DNA from: Nymphalis io
Lineage: Eukaryota; Arthropoda; Insecta; Lepidoptera; Nymphalidae
DNA: 64,000 nucleotides
Assembly: GCF_905147045.1 (NCBI RefSeq)
Contig: NC_065896.1
Coordinates: forward strand, 3,559,001 to 3,623,000
Direction: 5' to 3'
Shown: piece after piece, positions 23,979-34,976 of the stretch
How positions within the stretch are numbered: position 1 is the first letter of the stretch
How the letters are laid out: the number at the start of each line of letters is the position of its first letter
Notes under the pieces: model-generated
What the model saw: the letters and a program-made list of their open reading frames with translations, nothing else
What the model was told of the DNA's origin: nothing
The model's database searches: none
Translations under genes and position numbers: made by a program

Positions 23979-24155
23979 CTGTATCAAAGAACACAAGAAT
24001 AAGCATCGACTGGCACAATTCAGGTTTGTTAGTATTTGGGTATTCGATATGGAAATGTATGTATTTAGAAGCATTTTCTTTTCTATGTAGTTATAATTTT
24101 AGAAATAAAATCAAAAACAATCAAGTCTTTTTATAATAATAATTTTATTTTTTTT

Positions 24156-24430
24156 GAGCCGGTTGGCGTGGTTGGTAGAACACTTGCCTTTCACGCCGAA
24201 GGTTGTGGGTTCAATTCCCACCCAGGACAGACATTTGTGTGCATGAACATGTCTGTTTGTCCTGAGTCTGGGTGTAATTATCTATATAAGTATGTATTTA
24301 CAAAAGAAAAGTAGTATATGTAGTATATCAGTTGTCTGGTTTCCATAGCACAAGCTTTGTACAAGCTTAATTTGGGAACAGATAGTCGTGTGTGAAAAAT
24401 GTCCCAGGATATTATTATATTATTATTATT
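24156..24430 (+). mobile_element. tRNA-derived SINE (family G)
   Basis: The head GAGCCGGTTGGCGTGGTTGG contains a box A-like region; GGGTTCAATTCCC at about 24208-24220 is box B. The body has CCCAGGACAGACATTTGTG and CCTGAGTCTGGGTGTAATT, and the tail is an ATT repeat. It lies in the inferred 5' intron of globin B; copy A has no insertion at this place. Confidence 0.8.
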
Positions 24431-26112
24431 TAACAATCAATAGCACAAGTTTTAATTGTAAAAAAAAAACTAATAGCAATCTTACATCAATAACTGCTAT
24501 ATTATGGTTTATTCATTAGAAAATATAAAAAAACGCAAAATTTTAACTTTCAGAACGTTTCATTTTAAATATATATATTTAATATGTAATCAAATTAACA
24601 CATACTCAGGCAGTGTGATCGTTGTCTTAGGAATGGACTTTACAATATATTACAATAAATTTTACAATAAAAAAAACGTATTTATACTCAATATGTCAAA
24701 GTTATTAACAAAAATAAAACTCACGTTTAATACACGTCTTCCACTCAAGGTGGTCTGATTAAGATTTAATAAGAGCTTCATTTAGTGATCTATTAACATA
24801 TGACCCTATTATCGAAGTTAGATATACGGTTTCAAGACGATAATACTCGTAGTAGCTATGTTCTTGTTTATTGTATATTTTATGAATAGCTTTTTTAGTG
24901 TTTCTAGCGTTTCTTTCTACCTAAATAAATACAATTATGAATCGTCGTTTCAAAATATTATATTAAATGTAGTATTTGATGATGAAATAGAAGTAACGAA
25001 TTTAAATAGATATAAAACACAAATCATTTTAAATAAATCTTTAATATTGAATAAAAGAATTAGGTCCCTGCTGAATTATAATAAATTATAATTATATTGT
25101 CTTTGTCAATACGTAAATACTTTTTAGAGAATAATAAAAAAATTGTACTTTTATGTACCTTTGACATAAATTTTAACTGTAATTGTTATATCGTAGGAAT
25201 TCATAAATCTCATTTATATAATAGCAACAACAATAACAAGAAACTGAACATTATATCAATAAAATCTTGCAATATTTCTTGAGCACTCAATCAAATGTTG
25301 CAATTATTGATTGGTCACACTCATATATGCGTATTGCCTTTTATTTTTGCTTGTAACACAAAAGTGCTCCACGTGAATGTCATTCAAGCAGTTTGTTGAG
25401 TAAAGACTTTGTACAAACACTTCGATCCCGTCGGCCTTGCCAATATTTGATTGGGCACTACAATGAAGAGAGCAACGAGCTCGGGACTTTGCGTAAAGCT
25501 ATAAATTGTAATTAGATTACTCTTACTTTCCCAATGATGTAGGTGTGAGTACGTTAAGCGTTAATGTTTTTTTTGTTAGGAAGTCAACGGTTCGCAATTA
25601 TACATTCTATGAAAATTCAATTTAAAGCTTATGTTTAACCTTGTTTACACACTTATAGGCTAATTCAATATTCAGGTTTTAATACTGTACTCGACATTCT
25701 TTGTTTTTAATATAAAATTATATAAAACAATTTAGATTTTTTTTTACACAGGTACGAAATGCCTTACGATTTTACTTACTGAAAACACATTTGTACTAAA
25801 TGATATTTATGGCAGGTTAAATTAAAAAAAAAAGTAAGTTTAATAACGTTACAGGCATATTATCTAATTATACTATTAATTAAAGCTTCAATAAGTATTT
25901 GTTTATTTTAATGAGATCACTCATTGATTGATTTTGCTCAAACTTTAAATTCTTAGAAAAGGTTAAGCATAACGATAACCCATTAATACGCAAATGACAA
26001 CTTGGCTGATAAAATAAAATTATATACCTAAATTGAAAAAAAAAATTAAAAAAGGTAAAATGTGGAGGTTTTATAATTAAATAGAAGATTAGTTTTAAAA
26101 ATTGGTTAATTG
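24431..26112. other. AT-rich DNA in the inferred 5' intron of globin B
   Basis: Open frames of 60-85 codons at 24504-25282 are low-complexity AT-rich translations (N, I, K, Y, F) without recognisable domains. Confidence 0.4.
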
Positions 26113-26123
26113 TGTCGTAAAAT

Positions 26124-26470
26124 GTCGAGATAAGATAGAAAAGTCGAGATGGCCCAGTGGTAAAAACGCGTGAATCTTAACCGATGAACGTGGGTTCAAA
26201 CCCGGGCAAGCACCTCTGAATTTACATGTGCTTAATTTCTGTTTATAATTCATCTCGTGCTTTTCGGTGAAGGAAAACATCGTGAGGAAACCTGCATGTG
26301 TCTAATTTCATCGAAATTCTGCCACATGTGTATTCTATCAACCCGCACTGGAGCAGCGTGGTGGAATAAGCTCCAAACCTTCTCCTCAAAAAAAAAAAAA
26401 AGGGAGAGGTGGCCTTAGCCCAGCAGTGGGAAATTTACAGGCTGTTACTGTTACTGTACTGTACTGTTAC
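26124..26470 (+). mobile_element. SINE family T, full length with target duplication
   Basis: Flanked by TGTCGTAAAAT at 26113-26123 and 26471-26481 (11 bp, perfect). The tRNA-like head has box A GATGGCCCAGTGGT and box B GGGTTCAAACCCG. The body has CGTGAGGAAACCTGCATGTG and AGCGTGGTGGAATAAGC, a poly(A) interruption at about 26388-26400, then GGCCTTAGCCCAGCAGTGGG. The tail is TACTG/TTACTG repeats. It lies inside the inferred 5' intron of globin B. Confidence 0.85.
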
Positions 26471-26481
26471 TGTCGTAAAAT

Positions 26482-28410
26482 TTTTACATCTACACGACTT
26501 TTTATGAAGAGAATGTACAAATTAGCTTGAAGAACTTTTTGCGTTTGTAGAAGTGTAATGCACACAGTGACTAAAACCGGTATAAACTAGATTGCGCTTG
26601 CCTCCCCTTGTAGTCTCATAAGTAGCCAAAGTAGCGATAGAAGTGATCTGATGAATGCTATGGCTGAAGAAAAATTGAACGTAGAGGAATGGAGAAGTGT
26701 TTTTCTTTCTATCGAAGAGTAAAATAAATTTAAATCATTATTATCACGAAGGAAGCGAAAGTGAGGATGACTACGAAATGTTTGGCGTTGGCGAAATTAA
26801 AATGAAGTACTTAAAAATAAAAAATATAAACAGTATTTGGTTATTTAGACCCTGTCCAATTAGTTATTCACTTTGTGGCAATTGCTTTATGTCGCAAGTG
26901 TTCAAGATTGTGTACAAAACTGCCTAAACTTCTTGAATTACTTTATTTGTCACTTTTACATACATTATAATACAGCAAATGTGTCCGTTTTTTTAAACAT
27001 AATAATTATCATGCTTCACAAATATAGTTAGTTTAATTTGCTGCAAATTATAAAATCTAAATAATCGTTTTATATCCATCCACTTATAAATAAATAAATA
27101 TCATTAAAATGTATAAATTAAACAATCCTAACTACGTGGGTTTTTTACATCGAAAATTAAACAACCAAATAAATATTTATAAGTTTTATTACAATAATTA
27201 TTATGTTTTTAAGTAAAATTAAATTCGTTCTTGCTCTTTTATATTCAAAAGTCTTTTATAGTCCTTTCTAATCACATCAATCTTCAGGCGTCACTTAATT
27301 ATATGAATCCTTTAATAATTCGATCATCTTGTTAGATGTAAATGTTGGTCTCGCATTATTTTTGGCTCTACACCCTGCTACTAGTGCCTATATTAATTTG
27401 ATTGCATTATATTGGCAGTGGTATGGTGGGAGTCTGAGAAATGTGTGGCCGTGCTCTGGTGCTATTTCGTCCTAACTCTCACTTCGACATAGATTCGTCG
27501 TTTTCGCCATTATTGCAAAGCCGGTCAATGATGTCCGGCTTTTATTTGGTTAGCGTTGGTAAATTATTATTTGGCGGCAAATTTATATTATTTTGATTTT
27601 AATTATAATAAATACAATGCATTGAAAATGCCAATATAGCAAAGATTTTTCATTCAACAGCAAATATCGATAATCGATACTACATACCGATTAGTGTCAA
27701 TATTCGAATCGATAATTAACTATTACGTTACGCACTCACTAGCTTCATCTGTCAAAAAGTGAATACAAACGCAAAATGCCTCCAAACTGATTTAGAACTA
27801 TACATTATTCATCTACTGTCAATTCGCCGTTTTTTTAAACTGTAGGAACTAAAGGAACACGCTATAAGGAGATAATTATGCAATTACGCGCCTGATTAAA
27901 TTACTTTGGAGTATTATCATTTTTACTTGTGATATATTATGAACGAGCAAAAACGTATTATGAACATATACATACGCGTATATAAACACACACACTCGGT
28001 TAAAAGGCTTTGAAGTTGAACAATTGCTTTTATTTCTATCAATAATGCTTGATATAAAATTTTGAAGCAATACTTCTGTTATCTATACTCATAAATGAGG
28101 AGATATTTTTTTGTAATGTCTAACTGAAAAAACTACTAAACCAATATACATAAAACTTATACATAAAATATTATTATATAAGTAGCTACACTTAGACTAT
28201 TTGTGTGAGTTGCATGAATTACATATCGTCGTATCTGTGGTTAACGCTTATTATGTTACCTACTATGGTTACTACCTTAAAATGTTCACGAAACTCCATT
28301 AGCAATTATTTTGGTTAATATACAACTAGTAATTTGATATATGATACGATTACTTGCTCTTAATATTCTTATAAAAATAAATCCATAAAAGTTTTTTTTT
28401 AAATAAATGT
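26482..28410. other. Noncoding DNA upstream of globin B
   Basis: Mostly AT-rich. A moderately GC-rich stretch at about 27410-27545 was not recognised. The open frame at 26697-26927 (plus) has no recognisable similarity. Confidence 0.4.
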
Positions 28411-28904
28411 TTGTGACGCCCATTTATGTTATTCGATAAACACATTTGTTTGTTCGTTCTATTTTCACATAGCAAAACATACTAAATTATTTGTCAACAA
28501 ATCATTATAAAAGCGTTATACCGTCGGCATCGATAGAAGAGACGTAAGATATTTTTGTATTGTATTGAGAAACGTAAAGAAAAAATTTCTAAATTTCATA
28601 AGATTTTTTTTGTTATTTAAAACATTATGTGGAATATACATTTTTCATTTTATCGTTTCTAAGTGTATGAGTTATTATATATGTAAGTTTTATAATAATT
28701 TAAATTAGAAATGTATTCTTTTTATTTTTAAAATAATAAAAAATAAAAAATTTATATCTTACTGTTGTTAAATTTTGTACTTTAAATCTCAAAATGAACA
28801 TTTAATTAACTTTAAAACTGTAATTAACATTGAATATGTAAAATGTTCTTTGTTTAATATGATATTAACGAAAATGTACATGTATATAACGAAAATGTAC
28901 TTAC
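28411..28904. other. Inferred start of the 5' intron of globin B
   Basis: The part at about 28430-28500 (TTTGTTTGTTCG..TATTTTCACATA) resembles 16700-16745 upstream of globin A, so the duplicated unit probably includes it. The rest is AT-rich. Confidence 0.35.
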
Positions 28905-29080
28905 CGTGTATTTAAACGAAAATAGTATTTAAACAACACGTGTTTTTTTTTAAATACGGCGTTGAGCACGTGTATCCCGTGTGATGATTGTCACGATACT
29001 AACGGAACAAATATAATCATGTATTTCTTATTATGTTTTTATCGCTTTAAAGACATTGTATCAGATTTAACGATTAATTT
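28905..29080 (-). promoter_or_regulatory. Probable promoter and non-coding exon of globin B
   Basis: Counterpart of 17123-17300. On the minus strand: GTATCGTGACAATC, CACGTG at 28972-28967, CACGTG at 28942-28937, GTTTAAATAC, then the donor CACG|GTAAGT with last exon base 28905. The AT-rich flanks of these motifs are also similar, but match less well than the motifs do. An inferred intron of about 4.9 kb, enlarged by SINE insertions, leads to the acceptor just before the start codon at 23978. No TATA box or start site could be fixed. Confidence 0.55.
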
Positions 29081-29369
29081 ATTTTAAATATATCAAGTAA
29101 TAAAATATTTTAACGTTGTCCGATTATATTTGTAAAGGATAATTGCGCTGTATTTTTGTGTAATTTATAGAACTTGACTATGATTTCTTATTTGAATATT
29201 GTAGGTTTCCGGAAACTAGAGACGTTAATAGATTATTTCTTGCTTATAATAATAATATATTATAATAGTAAAAGTACTTAAACAACGATTGTTCTTAAGC
29301 AATAGTGTTTTTTTATTGATAGTGATCCTACTTCTAGTTACTTACAACATCCAAAGCCCTTTTTATTTT
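29081..29369. other. AT-rich DNA, nothing recognised
   Basis: No gene or repeat recognised. Confidence 0.4.
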
Positions 29370-29600
29370 ATTATTTTTTTCGCTGAAAAAACTCATTTAC
29401 GCGTTTCATTCACATTAGGTGGGGTTATGAGGCCCACCCACTAAAATATCGCTGGTTTTTTACTTAGACCCACTCAGTCTTTTCGGGGGACGTCACAGGA
29501 TCGCTTGCGCATACTACCGTGACGTCCCAACGGAAGGCCCGCCTCTACAGGCTTCAGTTCTCAGGATACAGACCACTTAGCCCCGGCGATAAACATCCAA
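29370..29600 (-). repeat. GC-rich retroelement-like fragment (family E, diverged)
   Basis: Starts with TTCGCTGAAAAAACTCATTT ACGCGTTTC-like sequence, as in 31090-31245 and in the reverse of 63529-63717, then a GC-rich body containing GGGGGACGTCACAGGATCGC. Probably the 3' end of an unidentified retroelement on the minus strand. Confidence 0.45.
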
Positions 29601-30249
29601 AGTCCTTTGTGAAAATTGAATTCGAATTTTTTATTCATTTATATATTTAATTCCATTCATTTTTTGTTATATTTTTTCTTAAAATAGTATATTATAAATT
29701 AACTATAGAGGTAGAAATTTTTAAAATTACTTTGCTTTAAAGTGCTTTTAAACCTCCGAACATTTATACCATAAAATAAATAACATCTTATATAATCTTA
29801 AGTGGTTATGGATGATAAAAATATATTAAGTTTTTTTTAATTACTCAAAATTACCTACAAATTACCTAATTCATAATTAAAATAGAATATTTTAATTACG
29901 ACTATCCTGTAACACGTGAATACAATGACGTAGTTATAAAATCATATAGGACAATAAAGCGTTAATTATAATTGAACAACATACCAGTAGGAGTTGTTTA
30001 AATTAATTATCATAAAATAAACTGCTCTATTTTTCCGCAATAGTGTCTGCTTTTGATTTCTACTTGGATATAGAGCTTTTATATATTGTTTATAATTTAT
30101 AATAATACAATGCATATGGTATTGTGACAATAAGACTCTACCCCAACATTCCTCTATGTAATTCAATCGGATGAAGTAAGTGCACTGTGAGTGTAGATTT
30201 TGTGAATTTTAATCGAAAATTGAGAGTTAAAATCCGGGAAAGTACTACT
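29601..30249. other. AT-rich DNA, nothing recognised
   Basis: The open frame at 29966-30166 (minus) has no recognisable similarity. Confidence 0.4.
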
Positions 30250-30565
30250 GGCTATTTATTTTAAAGGACAAGAGGCCTTAGCCCAGCGGTCGGTAAGCAA
30301 TATTAAAATCTATAATTACGATAGAAGTCGATCATTTCGTCGGTAGAAGGTTTATATAACTCTTACCGATGACTACCAGAGTTTGTATTGTTATGTACGG
30401 GCTTAAATGGTGAGTGGGCCAGTTTATTTACAGTCATAAGGGAAGTAAGATCTTAGTACCCAAGGTTTTCGTGGCAATGGCGATGTAAATGGTTAATATA
30501 TCTTACAGTGCCAATATCTAAGGGCTGTGATGACAACTTGATATTGCCATTTTCAGTCTACGTAT
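30250..30565 (+). repeat. Decayed SINE T and family P fragments
   Basis: GAGGCCTTAGCCCAGCGGTC at about 30269-30288 is the family T end motif. From about 30385 the blocks GTGAGTGGGCCAGTTTATTT, GATCTTAGTACCCAAGG and TCTTACAGTGCCAAT match family P. Confidence 0.55.
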
Positions 30566-30974
30566 TAATTATTAATAAAAGAATAAGTATTTCTAGATAT
30601 ATAAAAATACGTAAAAAAGTCAATGAAGATTAACTTAAAAAAATATTATCTTTATAAATATAATTGACACTTTTTATACTGTGCTTCTGTGTTTCAAGTA
30701 ATATGGCTTATATATATTTTATTTATATCATATTATGTACGCATTTATCTAAGATGACCTATTACTCTTAACGTTATAAATAAATAATTTCTTTCAGCGT
30801 CTTAAATTGTACTCGCTCATATAAAGATACCACGCTTTTTATTTTTTGTATAAAATAAAAATGCGTATGTGTATGTATGTATGTTTGAACTGTAGAGTGA
30901 AACATTTCGTCTTCAATCCAATTTTTTTTCGACGTGCAATAGAAAATAAACTAAATATTTTCTTTATTAAATTC

Positions 30975-31041
30975 GATATACCTAGCTGTTTTTGTAGTTC
31001 ACACTACGAACTGCGAACAGCTAAAAACAGCTAGATATATC
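30975..31041. repeat. Imperfect palindrome
   Basis: Arms GATATACCTAGCTGTTTTT (30975-30993) and the complement of AAAAACAGCTAGATATATC (31023-31041) match at 18 of 19 positions. Between them is a second, smaller inverted motif (GTAGTTC / GAAC). Not explained by the surrounding repeats. Confidence 0.7.
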
Positions 31042-31084
31042 TCAGCTATATATATAGAATTTATTACAATCGAATTTTGAATAA

Positions 31085-31245
31085 AGTCGATTTTTTTTTA
31101 TTTCACGCTGGAAAAACTCATTACGCGTTTCCCCCACGGGAACAGTGGGGAGTACGTGGGGCTCGCCGGTGTCCAGACGCCGGCCGAGTGAGCCCTGAAC
31201 ATCGGAATAATCACTAAGAAACCAGCGGTACTCTTCCGTCTTAAC
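31085..31245 (-). mobile_element. Family E retroelement 3' fragment, minus strand
   Basis: Reverse complement of the type of sequence at 63529-63717: CGCTGGAAAAACTCATTACG, CGTTTCCCCCACGGGAACAG, then CACTAAGAAACCAGCGGTAC. The 30-codon similarity to a protein end is not enough to name the element. Confidence 0.6.
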
Positions 31246-33148
31246 GTGAATAAAGTAGATGAACTTATGCTCATAAATAATCATAATTTTTACTGGAAAT
31301 TATATGAATATATATAGCCATTGATGCCATTTTCTAAAACGAAATGTAAGCAAGTTGAAGGAAACTTATGTACATATTTTTTTACGAATTTTCTCTAATA
31401 TATACAACAAGAAATCCTCGTTGCACAACTTTTAAAAGCGATTCCAAATTAAAGGGCGAAGTATCATATGACGAATTCTATGTGCCCAAGCAAGTTGAAT
31501 ATACATATATTTTTTGTAATTATAGGGTTAGGGCTGTAGGAATACAGTCCCTTTAAAAATAATTTAAAATACATATTGCAGCTCTACATAGACGGTCTCA
31601 AATTGAAGACTTTATGTCTTTATTTAAGTTGTGCGTTGATAAAATTATGTTAATCAAGGCGGTTGACGTGTGTATGTAAAGAAATCAGAAACAATATATT
31701 TTTAGAGTAATTTTTGCATATAATAATTAATTACACGTTATATATTTTTTTATCGTATTTTCTTAGCAACTTTATTTCGACTGTGTTTTATTGAAGAATT
31801 GCTACAAAATAATTTCAATAGCTCTTTCTTCAAAAACGAAAAAAAATCATACAAACTTTCATCTCCTTATATCCCTTATGGATTCAATTTTAGAAAATAT
31901 TTCTTAGTGCTATACTACTGTGTAAAAATACGGGTTGTATGCAAATTTTCATGGTGCCCCAGTAGTGGGCTGTTCGTTGAAATGCCACTCAGCCAGTCAG
32001 TTATTCTTTTTTATATAAACATAGCAGCATGACTTCTGGAAAATGGAGAAAAAAATAAAAGGCAAATCATTTGAATTTAAGTGATGCGTTACTTATGTTA
32101 TGTTAAGAACGATGCCCAAAGAATATAGGTACTATCACTAGGTATAGTACATTTGTGGCCTTGTGTCTTTTCTTTATCTCATCTCTTGGGTCACTGACCT
32201 TGTGAACCTTGCTATTTTGTTTGATGATGAACAAAGTAATATACATTTAAATTAACAACATTTAATAATGGAAATATTTTGGCATTCAAAACATTCATAT
32301 TTATTATATAATCTCTTAGGTATCGTAGCATTTCATTATGTACATAAAAGTAAGTCGAAAGATGTACTTCAAGAAAAAAATATTGTTAAGCAAAAAGTTT
32401 AATGTGGCACCTTTTTGTAATAATAGTATTTAGAAAAAACACCATTGATAAACTGCAAGTCATTCATTATATATTTTTATAACATTAATAAAATTTGCCT
32501 TTTTTTATCTAACCAAACAGGATAGTTATTTTACTTTGTGTAAGAAAAGGTTAGGTATGTATGGAAGTATCTGCTCTTATAAGTTTGTGTACAATCTATA
32601 AGACCGCTGTAGCAATGTAGTACGCTGTCGCTGTGTAAATACTCTGAGCAATGAATATTAAGTTTTACACTTCTAGTTGTAATATATCAAAGATATTTTA
32701 AAGTTATTATATAGAAATCATTAATGTTTTTCTGGTTAAACCATACCATACGCTAAAAAATTTAAGGTATTTTTTATAATGTTTTAATTTGTAGCAGTAT
32801 TTTTATAAGTAAATGACATACGTCGTATCATAATATATTTTAATAACTTATAATATAAATGACAAAAATTGAATGCTGCGCGTAATAATAATTGCAACTT
32901 TATTGACTTCACACTAGCTAATGCTTGGCTTTTAATTATTAAAAAAAAAAAAAATAAGCTAATTGCCCAGCCTTTATTGCAAAGCTTCTTTATTTATTTT
33001 TTAGAAGAGTTGAGAATACTTTTTGCACGTTGATGGTACAAATATTACAATCACAGGAGGAATAAAGAGAATTAAACAACTTTATCATGAAATATTGATA
33101 TAATTGGAGGTCTTTATTAATATTAATATGGTATTCTTTATGGATTTC
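31246..33148. other. AT-rich DNA, nothing recognised
   Basis: Nearly 2 kb without a gene. Open frames at 31368-31556 and 31799-32032 were not recognised. Confidence 0.4.
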
Positions 33149-33310
33149 TAATATATATATATATATATACTAGCTGCCCTCCCCGATTTCGTACAGGTAA
33201 AATAAGGATTTTATCCCGTGCATTTTTTAATCAATAAGGTATAAACATTCGCCAATCGATCTTTTCGCTCATACAGTAAAGTGCTAATAGATTGCCTCGT
33301 TCGTCTTTTT
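33149..33310 (+). repeat. AT microsatellite followed by an interspersed repeat end
   Basis: About ten AT units at 33149-33170 are followed by ACTAGCTGCCCTCCCCGATT and a stretch resembling known lepidopteran dispersed repeats. Confidence 0.5.
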
Positions 33311-33601
33311 ATTTATTTATTTAAATGTAGGAAACAAACAGTATAATAACACCATACAATTAATTATGATAACACAAAAAAAACCAATAAAGTTTCTAAT
33401 TTTAGACAAAACATTGAGAGAGCAAAAAGAAAGGTGCAACGTTGGTGTCTTCAAATCCAGAGTGAACTGGTTTCTATTAGGCAAGCGTGCTACATCTTAG
33501 ACCGTGTCGATGTGTAAAAATACTCAATATTGCTGTTTGGTGGTAGAATATGTGATGAAAATTAAACTAGCTAACTGGTATAATTAAATTTAACTATAAG
33601 A

Positions 33602-33900
33602 AAAGCCGAGATGGCCTAGTGGTTAGAACGCGTGAATCTTAACTGATGATCGTGGGTTCAAACCCGGGCAAGCATCGCTGAATTTTCATGTGCTTAATTT
33701 GTGATTATAATTCATCTCGTGCTTGACGGTGAAGGAAAAAATTGTGAGGAAACCTGTATGTGTCTAATTTCATTGAAATTATCTCACATGTGTATTCTAC
33801 CAACCCGCATTGGAGCAGCGTAGTGGAATAAGCTCTAAACCTTCTCCTCAAAAAGGGAGAGGAGGCTTTAGTCCAGCAGTGTGACATTAACAGGTTGTGA
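33602..33900 (+). mobile_element. SINE family T, near full length
   Basis: Head GCCGAGATGGCCTAGTGGTT, anticodon-arm equivalent GTGAATCTTAACTGATGATC, box B GGGTTCAAACCCG, body with GTGAGGAAACCTGTATGTG and GCGTAGTGGAATAAGC, ending GGAGGCTTTAGTCCAGCAG. The usual TACTG tail is absent. It is about 1.1 kb upstream of the deoxyhypusine hydroxylase start. Confidence 0.8.
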
Positions 33901-34976
33901 CGCCCTGTTGTTATTTGTAATTTGTGTTTAACTTTGTGTGTAATTCAATTCTATTCTCTATACAATAGTTATGGAAATTGGATAAATATATTTAATAGTT
34001 TTAAGTTTTCATTTCTTTCGGCCGTTCCTATGACTGCTTGTTTTTTTTCGACTTCTGCTTTCGATGAAAAAAAGCTATATGTTGTTTTGTTATTATTGTA
34101 TGAGATTATTTGTATTCGGTTGAGACAATCCTTTAAAATATAAACAGCGCCATCTATGATTTTTTTTGAGTAGCAACAATACACAACGACTAACTTATCT
34201 GTTCATGTATCTTCAAAGTCTGTTAATTTAGCATTAAGTTCATTAAATAACGTGAGCTCCGAGTAATATTAAATTAAAAACAACCTAGTATATAAGTTCG
34301 ACCTCTAACAATACATCGGTGAAAACCGCATTCAATTCCATGCAGTATTTATTGCGTGATGCGGTTACAAGCATACAGACAGACAAAAATTCTAAAAACT
34401 GTTATTCTGGCTTCTGTTGCTTAAATAAAATCCCCCACATGTTAGTCTTTTCCAATATCTATAATGTACAGACATCGGTATGTTACAATTGCATTATATG
34501 TATAGAATAGATATTTATAGTCTTTCATTCATATATATATAATTAATATAAAATAAAAGAAACCAAGGGGCGGTCTTATTACTGAAATAGTGATTACTTT
34601 CAGGCAAACCTGGAATATATATACATATAAGACAAAGCTTAAAGTGATCAATGACCATTTAGTTTTATCTTTTATCAATCAACTTCAGTTATTTTCTTTA
34701 TAATGGTGATAATTTATTATTTTGTTTGTTTAAAGAAAGAGTAATATTTTTTATTATTAAAAAATATAACATATATGGCATAGCTGGCAGTCACATGTGT
34801 CATATGACAACTTTGCATTTTCCAATTATTTAAAGTGAGAGGTGTCAGGCGTCTCTCTGAGTAAAAGTGTTCTGTGCACTGTGGAAGTGTCAGTTTGACA
34901 CATGACACTTTGTGGATAAATACGAGCACGTTGTTACAAATATTATTTATTGAAAAGGTTTAATTAGTTATTAGAA
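33901..34976. other. 5' flank of the deoxyhypusine hydroxylase gene
   Basis: AT-rich; the promoter should lie near its right end. The last 180 bases are less AT-rich and contain the short inverted motif GTGTCAGTTTGACACATGAC at about 34886-34905. No TATA box was identified. Confidence 0.35.

Noticed and set aside
23979..24074. Upstream extension of globin B to an earlier in-frame ATG (24074)
   Set aside because: The extension is not conserved in copy A, and a good splice acceptor lies immediately before the MGGW start.
24504..25282. Three successive plus-strand open frames that could look like a small gene cluster
   Set aside because: The translations are dominated by N, I, K, Y and F, have no recognisable domain and lie in the inferred globin 5' intron.
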